From: Arthrobacter sp. B2a2-09
Lineage (GTDB): Bacteria > Actinomycetota > Actinomycetes > Actinomycetales > Micrococcaceae
Direction of reading: 5' to 3'
Assembly (NCBI RefSeq): GCF_027587375.1
Contig: NZ_JAMXIC010000013.1
Location: forward strand, 62,001 to 126,000
Length of the DNA stretch: 64,000 nt
Below the pieces are notes generated by a model that did no database searches, was not told the origin of the DNA, and worked only from the letters and a program-made list of their open reading frames with translations. The position numbers and the translations under genes are program-made. Below are positions 8,861-16,550 of the stretch, piece by piece (positions within the stretch are counted from its first letter, which is position 1; every line of letters begins with the position of its first letter).

Positions 8861-9955
8861 TCAGGCTTTCGCGATCGCTTCTTCCAGCGCGCCAAGGACG
8901 AGCTTCACGGATGCCCTGTTGGCATTCGGACCCATCATGCCGATCCGCCAAACGGTCGACGTAAACGCACCCGCCCCGGAGCCGATTTCCATACTGAAGT
9001 TCTCCAGAAGGTAAGCGCGGACGGCGGCCGAGTCCACGCCGTCGGGCACTTTGACCGTGGTGAGGCTCGGCAATCGCGAGCCCTCCGCGGCAAACAGCTC
9101 AAGCCGCATCGCTTCAAGGCCATCCCGCAACTCGGCCCCGGCTGCACGGTGCCGCTCTTGAACAGCCGCGAGCCCCTCGGCCAGAATGCGGTCCAGTCCG
9201 GCCTCGAGCCCGGCGATCATGGTCACCGGGGCCGTATGGTGATACGTCCGGCTGCCACTCGCCGCGCCAACATACCCACCCAGAAGACCGATATCCAGGT
9301 ACCACGAACGTGGCTCCTTGACGCGGCGCTCGAAAGCGCGCTCGGACACTGTGAACGGGGACAAGCCAGGGGGCGCTCCCAAACACTTCTGTGTCCCGGC
9401 GTACCCGACGTCGATCCCCCAGTCGTCAGCCAGGAGTTCCAGCCCGCCGATGGACGTCACCGCGTCCACGATCAATAGCGCGTCGCCCTTGCCGGCACCC
9501 AGGGGCGCGACGTCGGACAGGACACCCGTGGAGGTTTCAGCATGGACGGCGGCAATCACCTTGGGATGCGGGTGGGCGGCGAGGACCCGCTCCGTATCCA
9601 CGGGCTGGCCCCACTCGTGATCGACGCGTACCACCGTGGCGCCGCAACGCCGGGCAACCTCACACATGCGCTCCCCGAAAAGCCCGTTGACGGCAATTAC
9701 TGCGACGTCGCCGTCGGACACTGTATTAACAAAGGCGGCCTCCATGCCGCCGGAACCAGTGGCACTCAACGGCAGGGTGCGGGCATTCCGGGTCCCCCAC
9801 ACCGTCCGAAGCCCAGCACATGTCCGGTCAAGGCGCTCGATGAACACGGGATCCAGGTGCCCGATCACCGGATAGGCCAACGCGGCAGTCACTTCCGGAT
9901 AGCAATTGCTCGGCCCCGGTCCGAAGAGATACCGGGAAGTCAGGACTTCTGGCAT
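8861..9955 (-). CDS. Class V PLP aminotransferase, alanine/ureidoglycine-glyoxylate type
   Basis: 364 residues of the serine/alanine-glyoxylate aminotransferase family. The N-terminus LFGPGPSN is typical, the PLP lysine is in YAGTQKCLGAPPGLS, and DAVTSIGG holds the aspartate that contacts the pyridine nitrogen. Members transfer an amino group to glyoxylate; in purine breakdown the donor can be ureidoglycine (PucG in Bacillus). Next to uraD and uraH that role is the best inference, with alanine-glyoxylate transamination as the alternative. The ATG at 9955 has AAAGGAG six bases upstream. In-frame codons further upstream run through the repeat array and are not credible. Confidence 0.85.
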   Translation of the reverse strand: MPEVLTSRYLFGPGPSNCYPEVTAALAYPVIGHLDPVFIERLDRTCAGLRTVWGTRNARTLPLSATGSGGMEAAFVNTVSDGDVAVIAVNGLFGERMCEVARRCGATVVRVDHEWGQPVDTERVLAAHPHPKVIAAVHAETSTGVLSDVAPLGAGKGDALLIVDAVTSIGGLELLADDWGIDVGYAGTQKCLGAPPGLSPFTVSERAFERRVKEPRSWYLDIGLLGGYVGAASGSRTYHHTAPVTMIAGLEAGLDRILAEGLAAVQERHRAAGAELRDGLEAMRLELFAAEGSRLPSLTTVKVPDGVDSAAVRAYLLENFSMEIGSGAGAFTSTVWRIGMMGPNANRASVKLVLGALEEAIAKA

Positions 9956-10000
9956 GGCGGAACTCCTTTGGCTCGTTGCTGACATTGTCCACCAGACGGC

Positions 10001-10147
10001 AAAGGTGAGCGAGCGTTTCAGGAAACACCAGCAAAGGTGAGCGAGCGTTTCGGGAAACACCACCAAAGGTGAGCGAGCGTTTCGGTAGAACCCACCAAAG
10101 GTGAGCGAGCGTTTCGGCAGAACCCCCCAAAGGTGAGCGAGCGTTTC
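10001..10147. repeat. Five-copy tandem array, exact 32-bp period
   Basis: Five perfect copies of the 19-mer AAAGGTGAGCGAGCGTTTC start at 10001, 10033, 10065, 10097 and 10129, so the pitch is exactly 32 bases. The 13-base intervals vary (for example aggaaacaccagc and ggcagaacccccc). The array lies between the aminotransferase start (9955) and the uraD promoter region. Related arrays with the same pitch and a GTGAGCGAG core occur at 41514 and 43212. It is not a CRISPR by size, and no cas gene is present. Confidence 0.95.
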
Positions 10148-10182
10148 AGGGCGGGTCGGGAGGACCGGGGTGCGGTATTCTC

Positions 10183-10248
10183 TTGACACCACGGCAGTCA
10201 TTGGATTCACTATTACGTATGCTGAAATAACAGTTCCATGATGTGGAA
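10183..10248 (+). promoter_or_regulatory. Candidate uraD-uraH promoter and operator region
   Basis: A TTGACA box lies at 10183-10188, with only weak -10 candidates in the AT-rich stretch 10206-10216. A 15-bp palindrome, TTCCA-tgatg-TGGAA (10234-10248), follows and could be an operator for a purine-catabolism regulator. Together with the array at 10001-10147 this accounts for the gap between 9956 and 10350, where no gene is seen. The regulator is not in the window. Confidence 0.35.
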
Positions 10249-10350
10249 GGCCTGAAGTGCGGAGACGCACAGGTCCATCCGGCAGGAATCGCCGGAGTTC
10301 CGCATAGCCAACACCATGGATGCCAGCACTCGCACGAGGAATGAACAAGC

Positions 10351-10881
10351 ATGCAGCTTGAAGTATTCAACAGCGTGGACCGTGCGGACGCCATCGACGT
10401 CCTCCGCCCATGCCTCGACATCCAGCGTTGGGTGGAGCGCGTCGCAGATGCGCGCCCCTTCAGCGGCTTGGACTCCTTGCTCGATTTCGCCCGGGAAACC
10501 GCCGAGCCCTTCACCTCGGACGAAGTGGCAGCCGCGATGGCCCACCACCCGCGGATCGGCGAACGGCCCAAGGCCCAGACCACCGAAGCCGCGATGTCCC
10601 GCTCCGAACAGGCCGGCGTCGACCCCGGCGATGACGGCGTCGCCACCGCTTTGGCCGAAGGCAACCGTGAGTACGAGGCCAAGTTCGGCCGCGTCTTCCT
10701 GATCCGTGCCGCGGGCCGGACAGCCAGCGAAATCCTGGCCTCCCTCCACGAGCGCCTGAGCCACACAGCTGAAGAAGAAGACGTCATCGTGGCCGGACAG
10801 TTGCGCGAAATCGGGTTGCTGCGCCTGGCCGGCGTGATCAACGAAGCCAGCGTCAGCAGCGAAGGAGTGCCCAACAAATGA
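10351..10881 (+). CDS. uraD: 2-oxo-4-hydroxy-4-carboxy-5-ureidoimidazoline (OHCU) decarboxylase
   Basis: 176 residues. UraD decarboxylates OHCU to S-allantoin, the last step from urate to allantoin. The family signature is present: AMAHHPRIGE near residue 65 contains the catalytic His, and EYEAKFGRVFLIRAAGR and HTAEEEDVIVAGQLREIGLLRL follow as in bacterial UraD. Length is normal for the family. The ATG at 10351 has GAGGAATG upstream. The stop overlaps the uraH start by four bases (ATGA), so the two enzymes that act in sequence are translationally coupled. Urate oxidase is not in the window. Confidence 0.93.
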   Translation: MQLEVFNSVDRADAIDVLRPCLDIQRWVERVADARPFSGLDSLLDFARETAEPFTSDEVAAAMAHHPRIGERPKAQTTEAAMSRSEQAGVDPGDDGVATALAEGNREYEAKFGRVFLIRAAGRTASEILASLHERLSHTAEEEDVIVAGQLREIGLLRLAGVINEASVSSEGVPNK

Positions 10882-11219
10882 GCGTTTCCCAGATAACCAC
10901 CCACATCCTGGACACCGGCTCCGGGCGCCCGGCGGCCGGCGTCGCCGTCGTTCTCTCAGTGCGCGACGGCGACAACTGGAAGCACGTAGCCAGCGGCACC
11001 ACCGATGCGGACGGCCGGATCAAGGACCTGGGTCCCGAGAGGGTCGACGGCGGCAGTTACCGCCTCAACTTCGCGACCGGTCCGTATTACAAGGCGCAGG
11101 GCGTGGACACCTTTTTCCCGGAAGTGGACTTGAGCTTCACGGTGTCCGACGCCGGCGAGCACTACCACGTGCCGCTCCTGCTCAGCCCCTTCGCGTTCTC
11201 CACGTACCGGGGAAGCTAG
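10878..11219 (+). CDS. uraH: 5-hydroxyisourate hydrolase (transthyretin-like)
   Basis: 113 residues, the full length for the family. It hydrolyses 5-hydroxyisourate, the urate oxidase product, to OHCU for UraD. Diagnostic motifs are ITTHILDT at the N-terminus, the conserved YRLNF/TFFPEV core, HYHVPLLLSPF, and the C-terminal tetrapeptide YRGS that closes the active site in the tetramer. It starts inside the uraD stop. Downstream is the inverted-repeat element at 11226-11345 and then convergent genes. Confidence 0.95.
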   Translation: MSVSQITTHILDTGSGRPAAGVAVVLSVRDGDNWKHVASGTTDADGRIKDLGPERVDGGSYRLNFATGPYYKAQGVDTFFPEVDLSFTVSDAGEHYHVPLLLSPFAFSTYRGS

Positions 11220-11225
11220 TTCTAC

Positions 11226-11345
11226 CCATCGATTGCTCCATAGCTGTCGTTTTGGGGTCCCAAAAGGACCGTTACTGGGCCCACGCCGGCGAGGGCCCCG
11301 GCCTGAGCTTGCGAAGGCTGGGAGCCGGTGGGGAGCAATCGATGG
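11226..11345. repeat. 120-bp element with perfect 14-bp inverted ends
   Basis: CCATCGATTGCTCC (11226-11239) and its exact inverse GGAGCAATCGATGG (11332-11345) bound a 120-bp non-coding stretch between the convergent uraH and SDR genes. Inside is a small hairpin, GGTCC-caaaa-GGACC (11256-11270), and a GC-rich potential stem near 11287-11302. Flanking bases show no clear target duplication. It could be a bidirectional terminator region or a small mobile-element relic. Confidence 0.7.
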
Positions 11346-11360
11346 AAGTGGAAGCTCCCG

Positions 11361-12143
11361 CTAGTCGATCGGGGTGACGTAGGCTCCCGAGATACCTCCG
11401 TCAACCATAAAGGTCGAAGCGGTAATGAACGAGGCGTCATCGCTTGCCAGGAAGGCGACCGCAGCGGCCAGTTCCTCGGGCTCGGCGAAACGGCCCAAGG
11501 GCACGTGGACCAAGCGGCGTGCGGCCCGCTCCGGATCGGAGGCGAAAAGTTCCTTCAGCAACGGAGTGTTCACGGGTCCGGGGCACAGTGCGTTGATTCG
11601 CACACCCTTGCGCGCGAATTCGACGCCCAGCTCGCGGGTCATCGCCAGCACGCCGCCCTTGGAAGCGCTGTAGGAGATCTGCGAAGTTGCCGCACCCATC
11701 ACGGCCACGAAGGACGCGGTGTTGATGATCGAGCCCTTGCCCTGCTCCAGCATGTACGGAAGCGCGTATTTACAGCAGTAGTAGACGCTCGTCAGATTTA
11801 CCTCCTGGACCCGGCGCCAGGCGTCGATCCCGGTGTCGAGGATGGACGCATCGTCCGGCGGCGAAATACCCGCGTTGTTGAACGCGATATCCACGCTGCC
11901 ATAGTGGCTCTTGGCGGCGGCGAAGAGGTTGATGACTTCCTGCTCGTCTGTGACGTTGACCTTCACGAAGATGCCATCGACGGCGGCCGCGGCTGCTTCT
12001 CCGGCTGCCGGATCGATATCGGCGATGACCACATTGGCACCCTCCGAGGCGAAACGCTTTGCCGTGGCCAAGCCGATCCCGCTGCCGCCGCCGGTGATGA
12101 CGGCAGTGCGGTCCTTGAGTCGGTTTGAAATGAATTCGGTCAT
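11361..12143 (-). CDS. Short-chain dehydrogenase/reductase, last gene of the gamma-glutamylation operon
   Basis: 260 residues, classical SDR. The cofactor motif TGGGSGIG is near residue 18, an acidic residue in VIADID suggests NAD(H), NNAG follows, and the catalytic tyrosine and lysine are in YSASKGG. The C-terminus MVDGGISGAYVTPID is typical. It is 43 bases downstream of an aldehyde dehydrogenase gene in the same direction. A plausible job is oxidation of a gamma-glutamyl amino alcohol to the aldehyde used by that dehydrogenase, but SDR specificity cannot be read from sequence. Confidence 0.85.
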   Translation of the reverse strand: MTEFISNRLKDRTAVITGGGSGIGLATAKRFASEGANVVIADIDPAAGEAAAAAVDGIFVKVNVTDEQEVINLFAAAKSHYGSVDIAFNNAGISPPDDASILDTGIDAWRRVQEVNLTSVYYCCKYALPYMLEQGKGSIINTASFVAVMGAATSQISYSASKGGVLAMTRELGVEFARKGVRINALCPGPVNTPLLKELFASDPERAARRLVHVPLGRFAEPEELAAAVAFLASDDASFITASTFMVDGGISGAYVTPID

Positions 12144-12186
12144 GGTGATCTCTCCTTGAATGATGGGGCTTCCAAAGTTGGTGGGT

Positions 12187-13551
12187 TCAGTGCGCGATGA
12201 AGACGTTCTTCACTTCGCTGAAGGAATCGAGCGCGTCAGGACCAAGTTCGCGGCCCAGGCCCGATTGCTTGAAGCCGCCGAACGGCGTCGAATAGCGGAC
12301 TGAAGAGTGGGAGTTCACAGAGAGGTTCCCGGCATCCACGCCGCGGGCCACGCGCAAGGCCCGGCCAATGTCTTGGGTCCAGATGGATCCGGAGAGCCCA
12401 TATTCGGTGTCATTGGCAATCCGTACGGCGTCCGCCTCGTCGCTGAAGGGTACGACGACGACGACGGGTCCGAAGATCTCCTCACGCACCGCCGGGTCGT
12501 CGAAGGAGTCCGGAGCCAGGACTGTGGGCGGGAACCAAAATCCCGGCCCTTCGGGCACCTCGCCTTGGAAGGCTATGGGCGCTCCCGAGGGCACGAAGCC
12601 CGCGACGGTTTCCCGTTGCCGGGCGGAGATCAACGGGCCCATGACGGTACTTTCATCCGCCGGGTCGCCAACTTTGACAGCCCGGACGGCGGGTTCCAAG
12701 AGCTCCAAGAAGCTGTCGTAGGCCGATTTTTCCACCAAGATCCGGGACCTGGCACAGCAGTCCTGGCCAGCGTTGTCGAAAGCGCCACCGGGAGCGGCCG
12801 CAGCAGCGGCCTGAAGGTCGGCGTCGGCGAACACAATGTTCGCGCTCTTGCCACCCAACTCGAGCGTCACGCGCTTCACTTGATCAGCGCAACCGGCCAT
12901 GATCTGCTTGCCGACCCCGGTAGACCCGGTAAAGACGACCTTTCGCACCGCGGGGTGGGTGACGAAGCGCGCCCCTACCACGGAGCCCTTCCCCGGGATG
13001 ATGGTCAGCACGCCGTCGGGCAGGCCGGCTTCGCGCGCCAGCTCACACAGCCTCATCGCCGTAAGCGGCGTAAGTTCGGCAGGCTTGAGTACCACCGTGT
13101 TGCCTGCCGCGAGCGCCGGAGCGAAGCCCCAAGCCGCGATCGGCATGGGAAAGTTCCACGGCACAATAATGCCGACCACGCCCAGTGGCTCGTGGAACGT
13201 CACATCGAGGCCTCCGGCAACAGGTATTTGCCGCCCGAAATGCCGCTCGGGAGCCGCCGAATAGTAGCTGATGACATCGCGCGCATTGCCCGCTTCCCAG
13301 CGGGCGTTGCCGATCGTATGTCCCGCATTGCGGACTTCCAGTTGTGCGAGGTTCTCCAGATCGGCGTCGACGGCGGCCGCGAACCGGCGCAAGAGCAGTG
13401 CACGGTCCGACGGCGACACCTTCCGCCAGGTCTCAAAGGCGCCAGCCGCGCGGGCAATCAGTGCGTCGGTCTCGGCGAGGGATGCCAGTTCAACGGTTTG
13501 AAGGAATTCTTCGGTGGCCGGATTGATGATGTCAAAAGTCGTGGCACTCAC
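12187..13551 (-). CDS. Aldehyde dehydrogenase, PuuC-like
   Basis: 454 residues of the NAD-dependent aldehyde dehydrogenase family. It shows the phosphate-loop motif GSTGVGKQ, the catalytic glutamate in TLELGGKSAN, the catalytic cysteine in GQDCCARS and the C-terminal PFGGFKQSGLGRE. The operon (glutamine-synthetase-like ligase plus PuuD-like hydrolase) points to oxidation of a gamma-glutamylated aminoaldehyde to the acid, the PuuC step. The GTG start overlaps the stop of the upstream hydrolase by four bases (GTGA). Betaine-aldehyde-type activity is the alternative. Confidence 0.88.
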   Translation of the reverse strand: MSATTFDIINPATEEFLQTVELASLAETDALIARAAGAFETWRKVSPSDRALLLRRFAAAVDADLENLAQLEVRNAGHTIGNARWEAGNARDVISYYSAAPERHFGRQIPVAGGLDVTFHEPLGVVGIIVPWNFPMPIAAWGFAPALAAGNTVVLKPAELTPLTAMRLCELAREAGLPDGVLTIIPGKGSVVGARFVTHPAVRKVVFTGSTGVGKQIMAGCADQVKRVTLELGGKSANIVFADADLQAAAAAAPGGAFDNAGQDCCARSRILVEKSAYDSFLELLEPAVRAVKVGDPADESTVMGPLISARQRETVAGFVPSGAPIAFQGEVPEGPGFWFPPTVLAPDSFDDPAVREEIFGPVVVVVPFSDEADAVRIANDTEYGLSGSIWTQDIGRALRVARGVDAGNLSVNSHSSVRYSTPFGGFKQSGLGRELGPDALDSFSEVKNVFIAH

Positions 13552-14357
13552 GCCCAGCTCTTTTCTGTCGGTTTGAATTCCGTTGATGGGTCGAGGCGCC
13601 CAGCGTAGGGTTCGCCGTCCCGGTACCTTCGGGCGGCCTCAATGAATCCTTCAAAAAGGCGCATGTCGGAAGGGTTTTGTTCCGGGTGAAATTGAACGCC
13701 GAGCGCCCAGCTTCCCTGGGTGGACTCGACAGCCTCAATCGTGCCGTCTGTCGCGTACGCCGTGACGCAAAGACCTTCAGCCACCCGGTCCAGAATCTGG
13801 TGGTGGTAGACCGGCGCCGATGCCTTTTCGCCCAGTAGCTCCGCGCTGATGCTCCCCGGCCGGGTAGCGAACTCAACCTCGCCATGGACCCCTGGCGCGG
13901 GTTGGTAATTCGCCTCGGGCAGCACGTCCGGCACGTGCTGGATGAGGTTTCCGCCCAGGGCCACATTCAGGATTTGCGCACCGCGGCAGATCGCGAAGAG
14001 CGGTACACCCTTCTCCAGCGCGGCCAGGGTCAAGGCGATGTCGTGCTCGTCCCGGGCGGGCTGGCTGCGAGTGCTCGGGTGAGGCTCGGCGTCGTAATTA
14101 CCGGGATCGACGTCGGCGCCTCCCACCACGATCAGGCCATCCACGAGGTCAAGAACGGAGGTGTCCGTGCCGATGGGCGGCAAAAGAAGGGGCGTGCCGC
14201 CCGCCGCTACGACGGCCTCCAAATATGTTGCCGGCAGCACCGCTGCCTGCGCGTCCCAAACCCCCCATTTCGCGTCCTGCAGGTAGGTGGTCAAGGCGAT
14301 GCGAGGCGGCCTCGGGGTTGAATCCGGAGCCGCGGCCGGCGTCTGATTCTGAGTCAT
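13548..14357 (-). CDS. Class I glutamine amidotransferase-like hydrolase, PuuD-like
   Basis: 269 residues, peptidase C26 family. The nucleophile cysteine is in FAICRGAQILNVALGG and the His/Glu pair in GVQFHPEQNPSD. PuuD cleaves gamma-glutamyl-GABA to glutamate and GABA. Here it would release the amino acid from its gamma-glutamyl carrier after oxidation by the dehydrogenase that follows. Three bases separate it from the ligase gene upstream, and its stop overlaps the dehydrogenase start, so the order follows one transcript. Confidence 0.9.
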   Translation of the reverse strand: MTQNQTPAAAPDSTPRPPRIALTTYLQDAKWGVWDAQAAVLPATYLEAVVAAGGTPLLLPPIGTDTSVLDLVDGLIVVGGADVDPGNYDAEPHPSTRSQPARDEHDIALTLAALEKGVPLFAICRGAQILNVALGGNLIQHVPDVLPEANYQPAPGVHGEVEFATRPGSISAELLGEKASAPVYHHQILDRVAEGLCVTAYATDGTIEAVESTQGSWALGVQFHPEQNPSDMRLFEGFIEAARRYRDGEPYAGRLDPSTEFKPTEKSWA

Positions 14358-14360
14358 TGC

Positions 14361-15761
14361 CTACAGCCTTTCAAAACCGCGGCGAAGCTCCCAGTCCGTG
14401 ATGGCGGACTCAAAAGCTGCCAGTTCGACGTCGGCGTAGTTCACATAGTGCCGCACCACTTCCTCACCGAAGACTTCCTTGGCGATCACGGAGTTGGCGA
14501 ACAGATCCCTCGCTTCCCGCAACGTGGTCGGCACGGTGGGAGCGCCCGAAGTGTAGGCGTTACCAATGGTGGCGGGTTCGAGTTCGAGCTCATTTTCGAT
14601 GCCGTAAAGCCCGCCGGCAAGCATGGCCGACAATGCCAGGTACGGGTTGACGTCGCCACCGGGCAGCCGGTTTTCCAGCCGCGCGCTTTGGCCATGACCC
14701 ACCAGCCGCACCGAACAGGTGCGGTTATCGAGGCCCCAGGCCACCGCCGTCGGAGCGAACGAGCCTTTGACGAACCGCTTGTAGGAGTTGATGTTGGGAG
14801 CGTAGAAGAGCGTGAATTCCCGCATCGTGGCAAGCACTCCGGCTATGAAGTGATCATAGGTTTTGGTGCGGGCCCCGCTTGCCTTGTCCCAGAAGACTAG
14901 TTCGTCGTCGAGTCCGCGAAGGGACAGGTGGATGTGGCAGGAATTGCCCTCGCGCTCGTTGGGCTTGGCCATGAAGGTCATGGATTGGCCCATGTCGTGG
15001 GCGATGTCCTTGGCCGCGGTCTTGTAGACGGAATGGTTGTCCGCCGTGGTGACCACTTCGTCGTACTTGAACGCGATCTCGTGTTGGCCGAAGTTGCATT
15101 CACCTTTGGCGGATTCCACGGTCATGCCGGCCGCGTACATCTCGTTCCGGATCCGGCGAAGCAGGGGTTCCACGCGACCGGATCCAAGGAGCGAGTAGTC
15201 AACGTTGTATTGGTTGGCAGGGCTGAGGTGCTTGTAGTCCAGGTCCCATGCTTGCTCGTAGGAGTCGTTGTAGACCACAAACTCAAGCTCGGTTCCGGCA
15301 AGTGCCTTCCAACCGCGTTCGGCCGCCTTGGCCGCCTGGCGCTTGAGCATCGCGCGGGGCGAAACAGAGACCGGAGTGCCGTCGGTCATGGACAAATCGC
15401 ACTGGATCAGCGCACTCCCTTCGCGGTAGGGAAGGATGCGGATGGTGTCCAAATCCATGTCGAAGAGCATGTCCCCATAGCCCTTTTCCCACGAGGAAAT
15501 GTCATAGCCGTCCACAGTGTTCATTTCCGTGTCAACGGCGAGGAGGTAATTGCAGCCCTCGGTGCCATGTTCCAGGACGGAATCCAGGAAGAATTGCGCG
15601 TGGAGGAGCTTGCCCTGCAGCCTGCCCTGCATGTCGGTGAAGCCGAGAATCACGGTGTCTATGGCGCCGTCGCCAATCTGCGCTTTGAGTTGCTCAACGG
15701 TGAGCATACGGTCATTGCGAGGGTGAACGGTGTTCGAAATGTCGTTCATGGTGCTGCTCAT
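14361..15761 (-). CDS. Glutamine-synthetase-family gamma-glutamyl-amine ligase (PuuA/GlnA4-like)
   Basis: 466 residues from the ATG at 15761, which overlaps the regulator's stop by four bases and has AAGGGA upstream. The GS core is clear: GTELEFVVYN, GECNFGQHEIAFKYDE, AKPNEREGNSCHIHLS and the arginine-rich NRTCSVRLVG. The family ligates ammonia or an amine to the glutamate gamma-carboxyl using ATP. Beside a PuuD-like hydrolase and a PuuC-like dehydrogenase it is most likely a gamma-glutamyl-amine ligase, not the assimilatory enzyme. Putrescine (PuuA) or ethanolamine (GlnA4 of Streptomyces) are candidate substrates. Confidence 0.88.
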   Translation of the reverse strand: MSSTMNDISNTVHPRNDRMLTVEQLKAQIGDGAIDTVILGFTDMQGRLQGKLLHAQFFLDSVLEHGTEGCNYLLAVDTEMNTVDGYDISSWEKGYGDMLFDMDLDTIRILPYREGSALIQCDLSMTDGTPVSVSPRAMLKRQAAKAAERGWKALAGTELEFVVYNDSYEQAWDLDYKHLSPANQYNVDYSLLGSGRVEPLLRRIRNEMYAAGMTVESAKGECNFGQHEIAFKYDEVVTTADNHSVYKTAAKDIAHDMGQSMTFMAKPNEREGNSCHIHLSLRGLDDELVFWDKASGARTKTYDHFIAGVLATMREFTLFYAPNINSYKRFVKGSFAPTAVAWGLDNRTCSVRLVGHGQSARLENRLPGGDVNPYLALSAMLAGGLYGIENELELEPATIGNAYTSGAPTVPTTLREARDLFANSVIAKEVFGEEVVRHYVNYADVELAAFESAITDWELRRGFERL

Positions 15762-16492
15762 TTCAGTAGTCCCTTGAGTAGTGCGGCAGTGGACTCGCAA
15801 TGCAATTCCATGACGCTTCGGGCCGCTGCAGGCTCGCCGTCGAGGATGGCCTGCACTATCAATCGATGTTCTTGGTTTGAATGTTCGATGTTCCGTTGCA
15901 GAAAGGGGATTTCCGCCAGGAATTCGTGGATCTTTGTCTGGATGGTGGTGCTGGCTTTATTGAGTTCCGACGACCCCGCAACAGCGGAGAATGCCAGGTG
16001 GAGGCGGGCATCTGCTTGCCTGTATTCCACCGGTGAACCCGCGTTTTCAACCTCAGCCAGGGAATCAGTGAGAAGCCGGCGCTGATCCTCGCTCAACCGC
16101 AGCGAGGCCGCCCGCTGGCAGGCTCCGGGTTCAATCACCGAACGGAAGATGAGGATGTCGCTGATTTCCTCCTGCCGGTCCTTGTTGCCGAGACGCTCCG
16201 GCGGCCGGGCGTTGCCGACCGGCTCCACGATGGTTCCGCCGCCCCTCCCCCGGACGGTGGTGACGAAGCCGGCGGCGCGCAATGCGCTGATCGCTTCGCG
16301 CAGCGTGGCCCGGGAGACCTGCATGCGCTCGGCCAGGTCGCGCTCAGGGGGTAGGCGCTCGCCGGTTTTGAAGATCCCCAACTGAATTGCCGATCCCAAG
16401 TGCTCGACGCACGACTCGAAGGCCATGTGTCCACGCACGGGAAGCAAGACCGTCTCCAGTAGGGGGGATTCAATCGGTTCAACGAGGAACAT
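15758..16492 (-). CDS. FadR-subfamily GntR transcriptional regulator
   Basis: 244 residues from the ATG at 16492 (AGGAAGG upstream). The winged helix-turn-helix is at about residues 30-85: GIFKTGERLPPERDLAERMQ and VSRATLREAISALRAAGFV. An alpha-helical FCD effector domain follows. It is the second gene of the operon, after the permease, so it most likely autoregulates. A palindrome of TGGTC...GACCA form, typical for FadR-type proteins, abuts the operon promoter at 18179. Effector unknown; probably an operon metabolite. Confidence 0.88.
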   Translation of the reverse strand: MFLVEPIESPLLETVLLPVRGHMAFESCVEHLGSAIQLGIFKTGERLPPERDLAERMQVSRATLREAISALRAAGFVTTVRGRGGGTIVEPVGNARPPERLGNKDRQEEISDILIFRSVIEPGACQRAASLRLSEDQRRLLTDSLAEVENAGSPVEYRQADARLHLAFSAVAGSSELNKASTTIQTKIHEFLAEIPFLQRNIEHSNQEHRLIVQAILDGEPAAARSVMELHCESTAALLKGLLK

Positions 16493-16550
16493 GGCGACCT
16501 TCCTGGCGGGGAGGCCGCCGGCGAAGAACCGCCGGCGGCCCATGGTTGTG

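Noticed and set aside
10001..10147. CRISPR array
   Set aside because: Repeats of 19 bp with 13-bp intervals are too short for CRISPR, intervals are partly alike, and no cas genes occur in the window. The same pitch at two other intergenic sites points to a different repeat class.
8861..10348. Aminotransferase starting upstream of 9955
   Set aside because: The extension would translate the 32-bp repeat array into a repetitive peptide. The internal ATG has AAAGGAG and begins with the normal family N-terminus.
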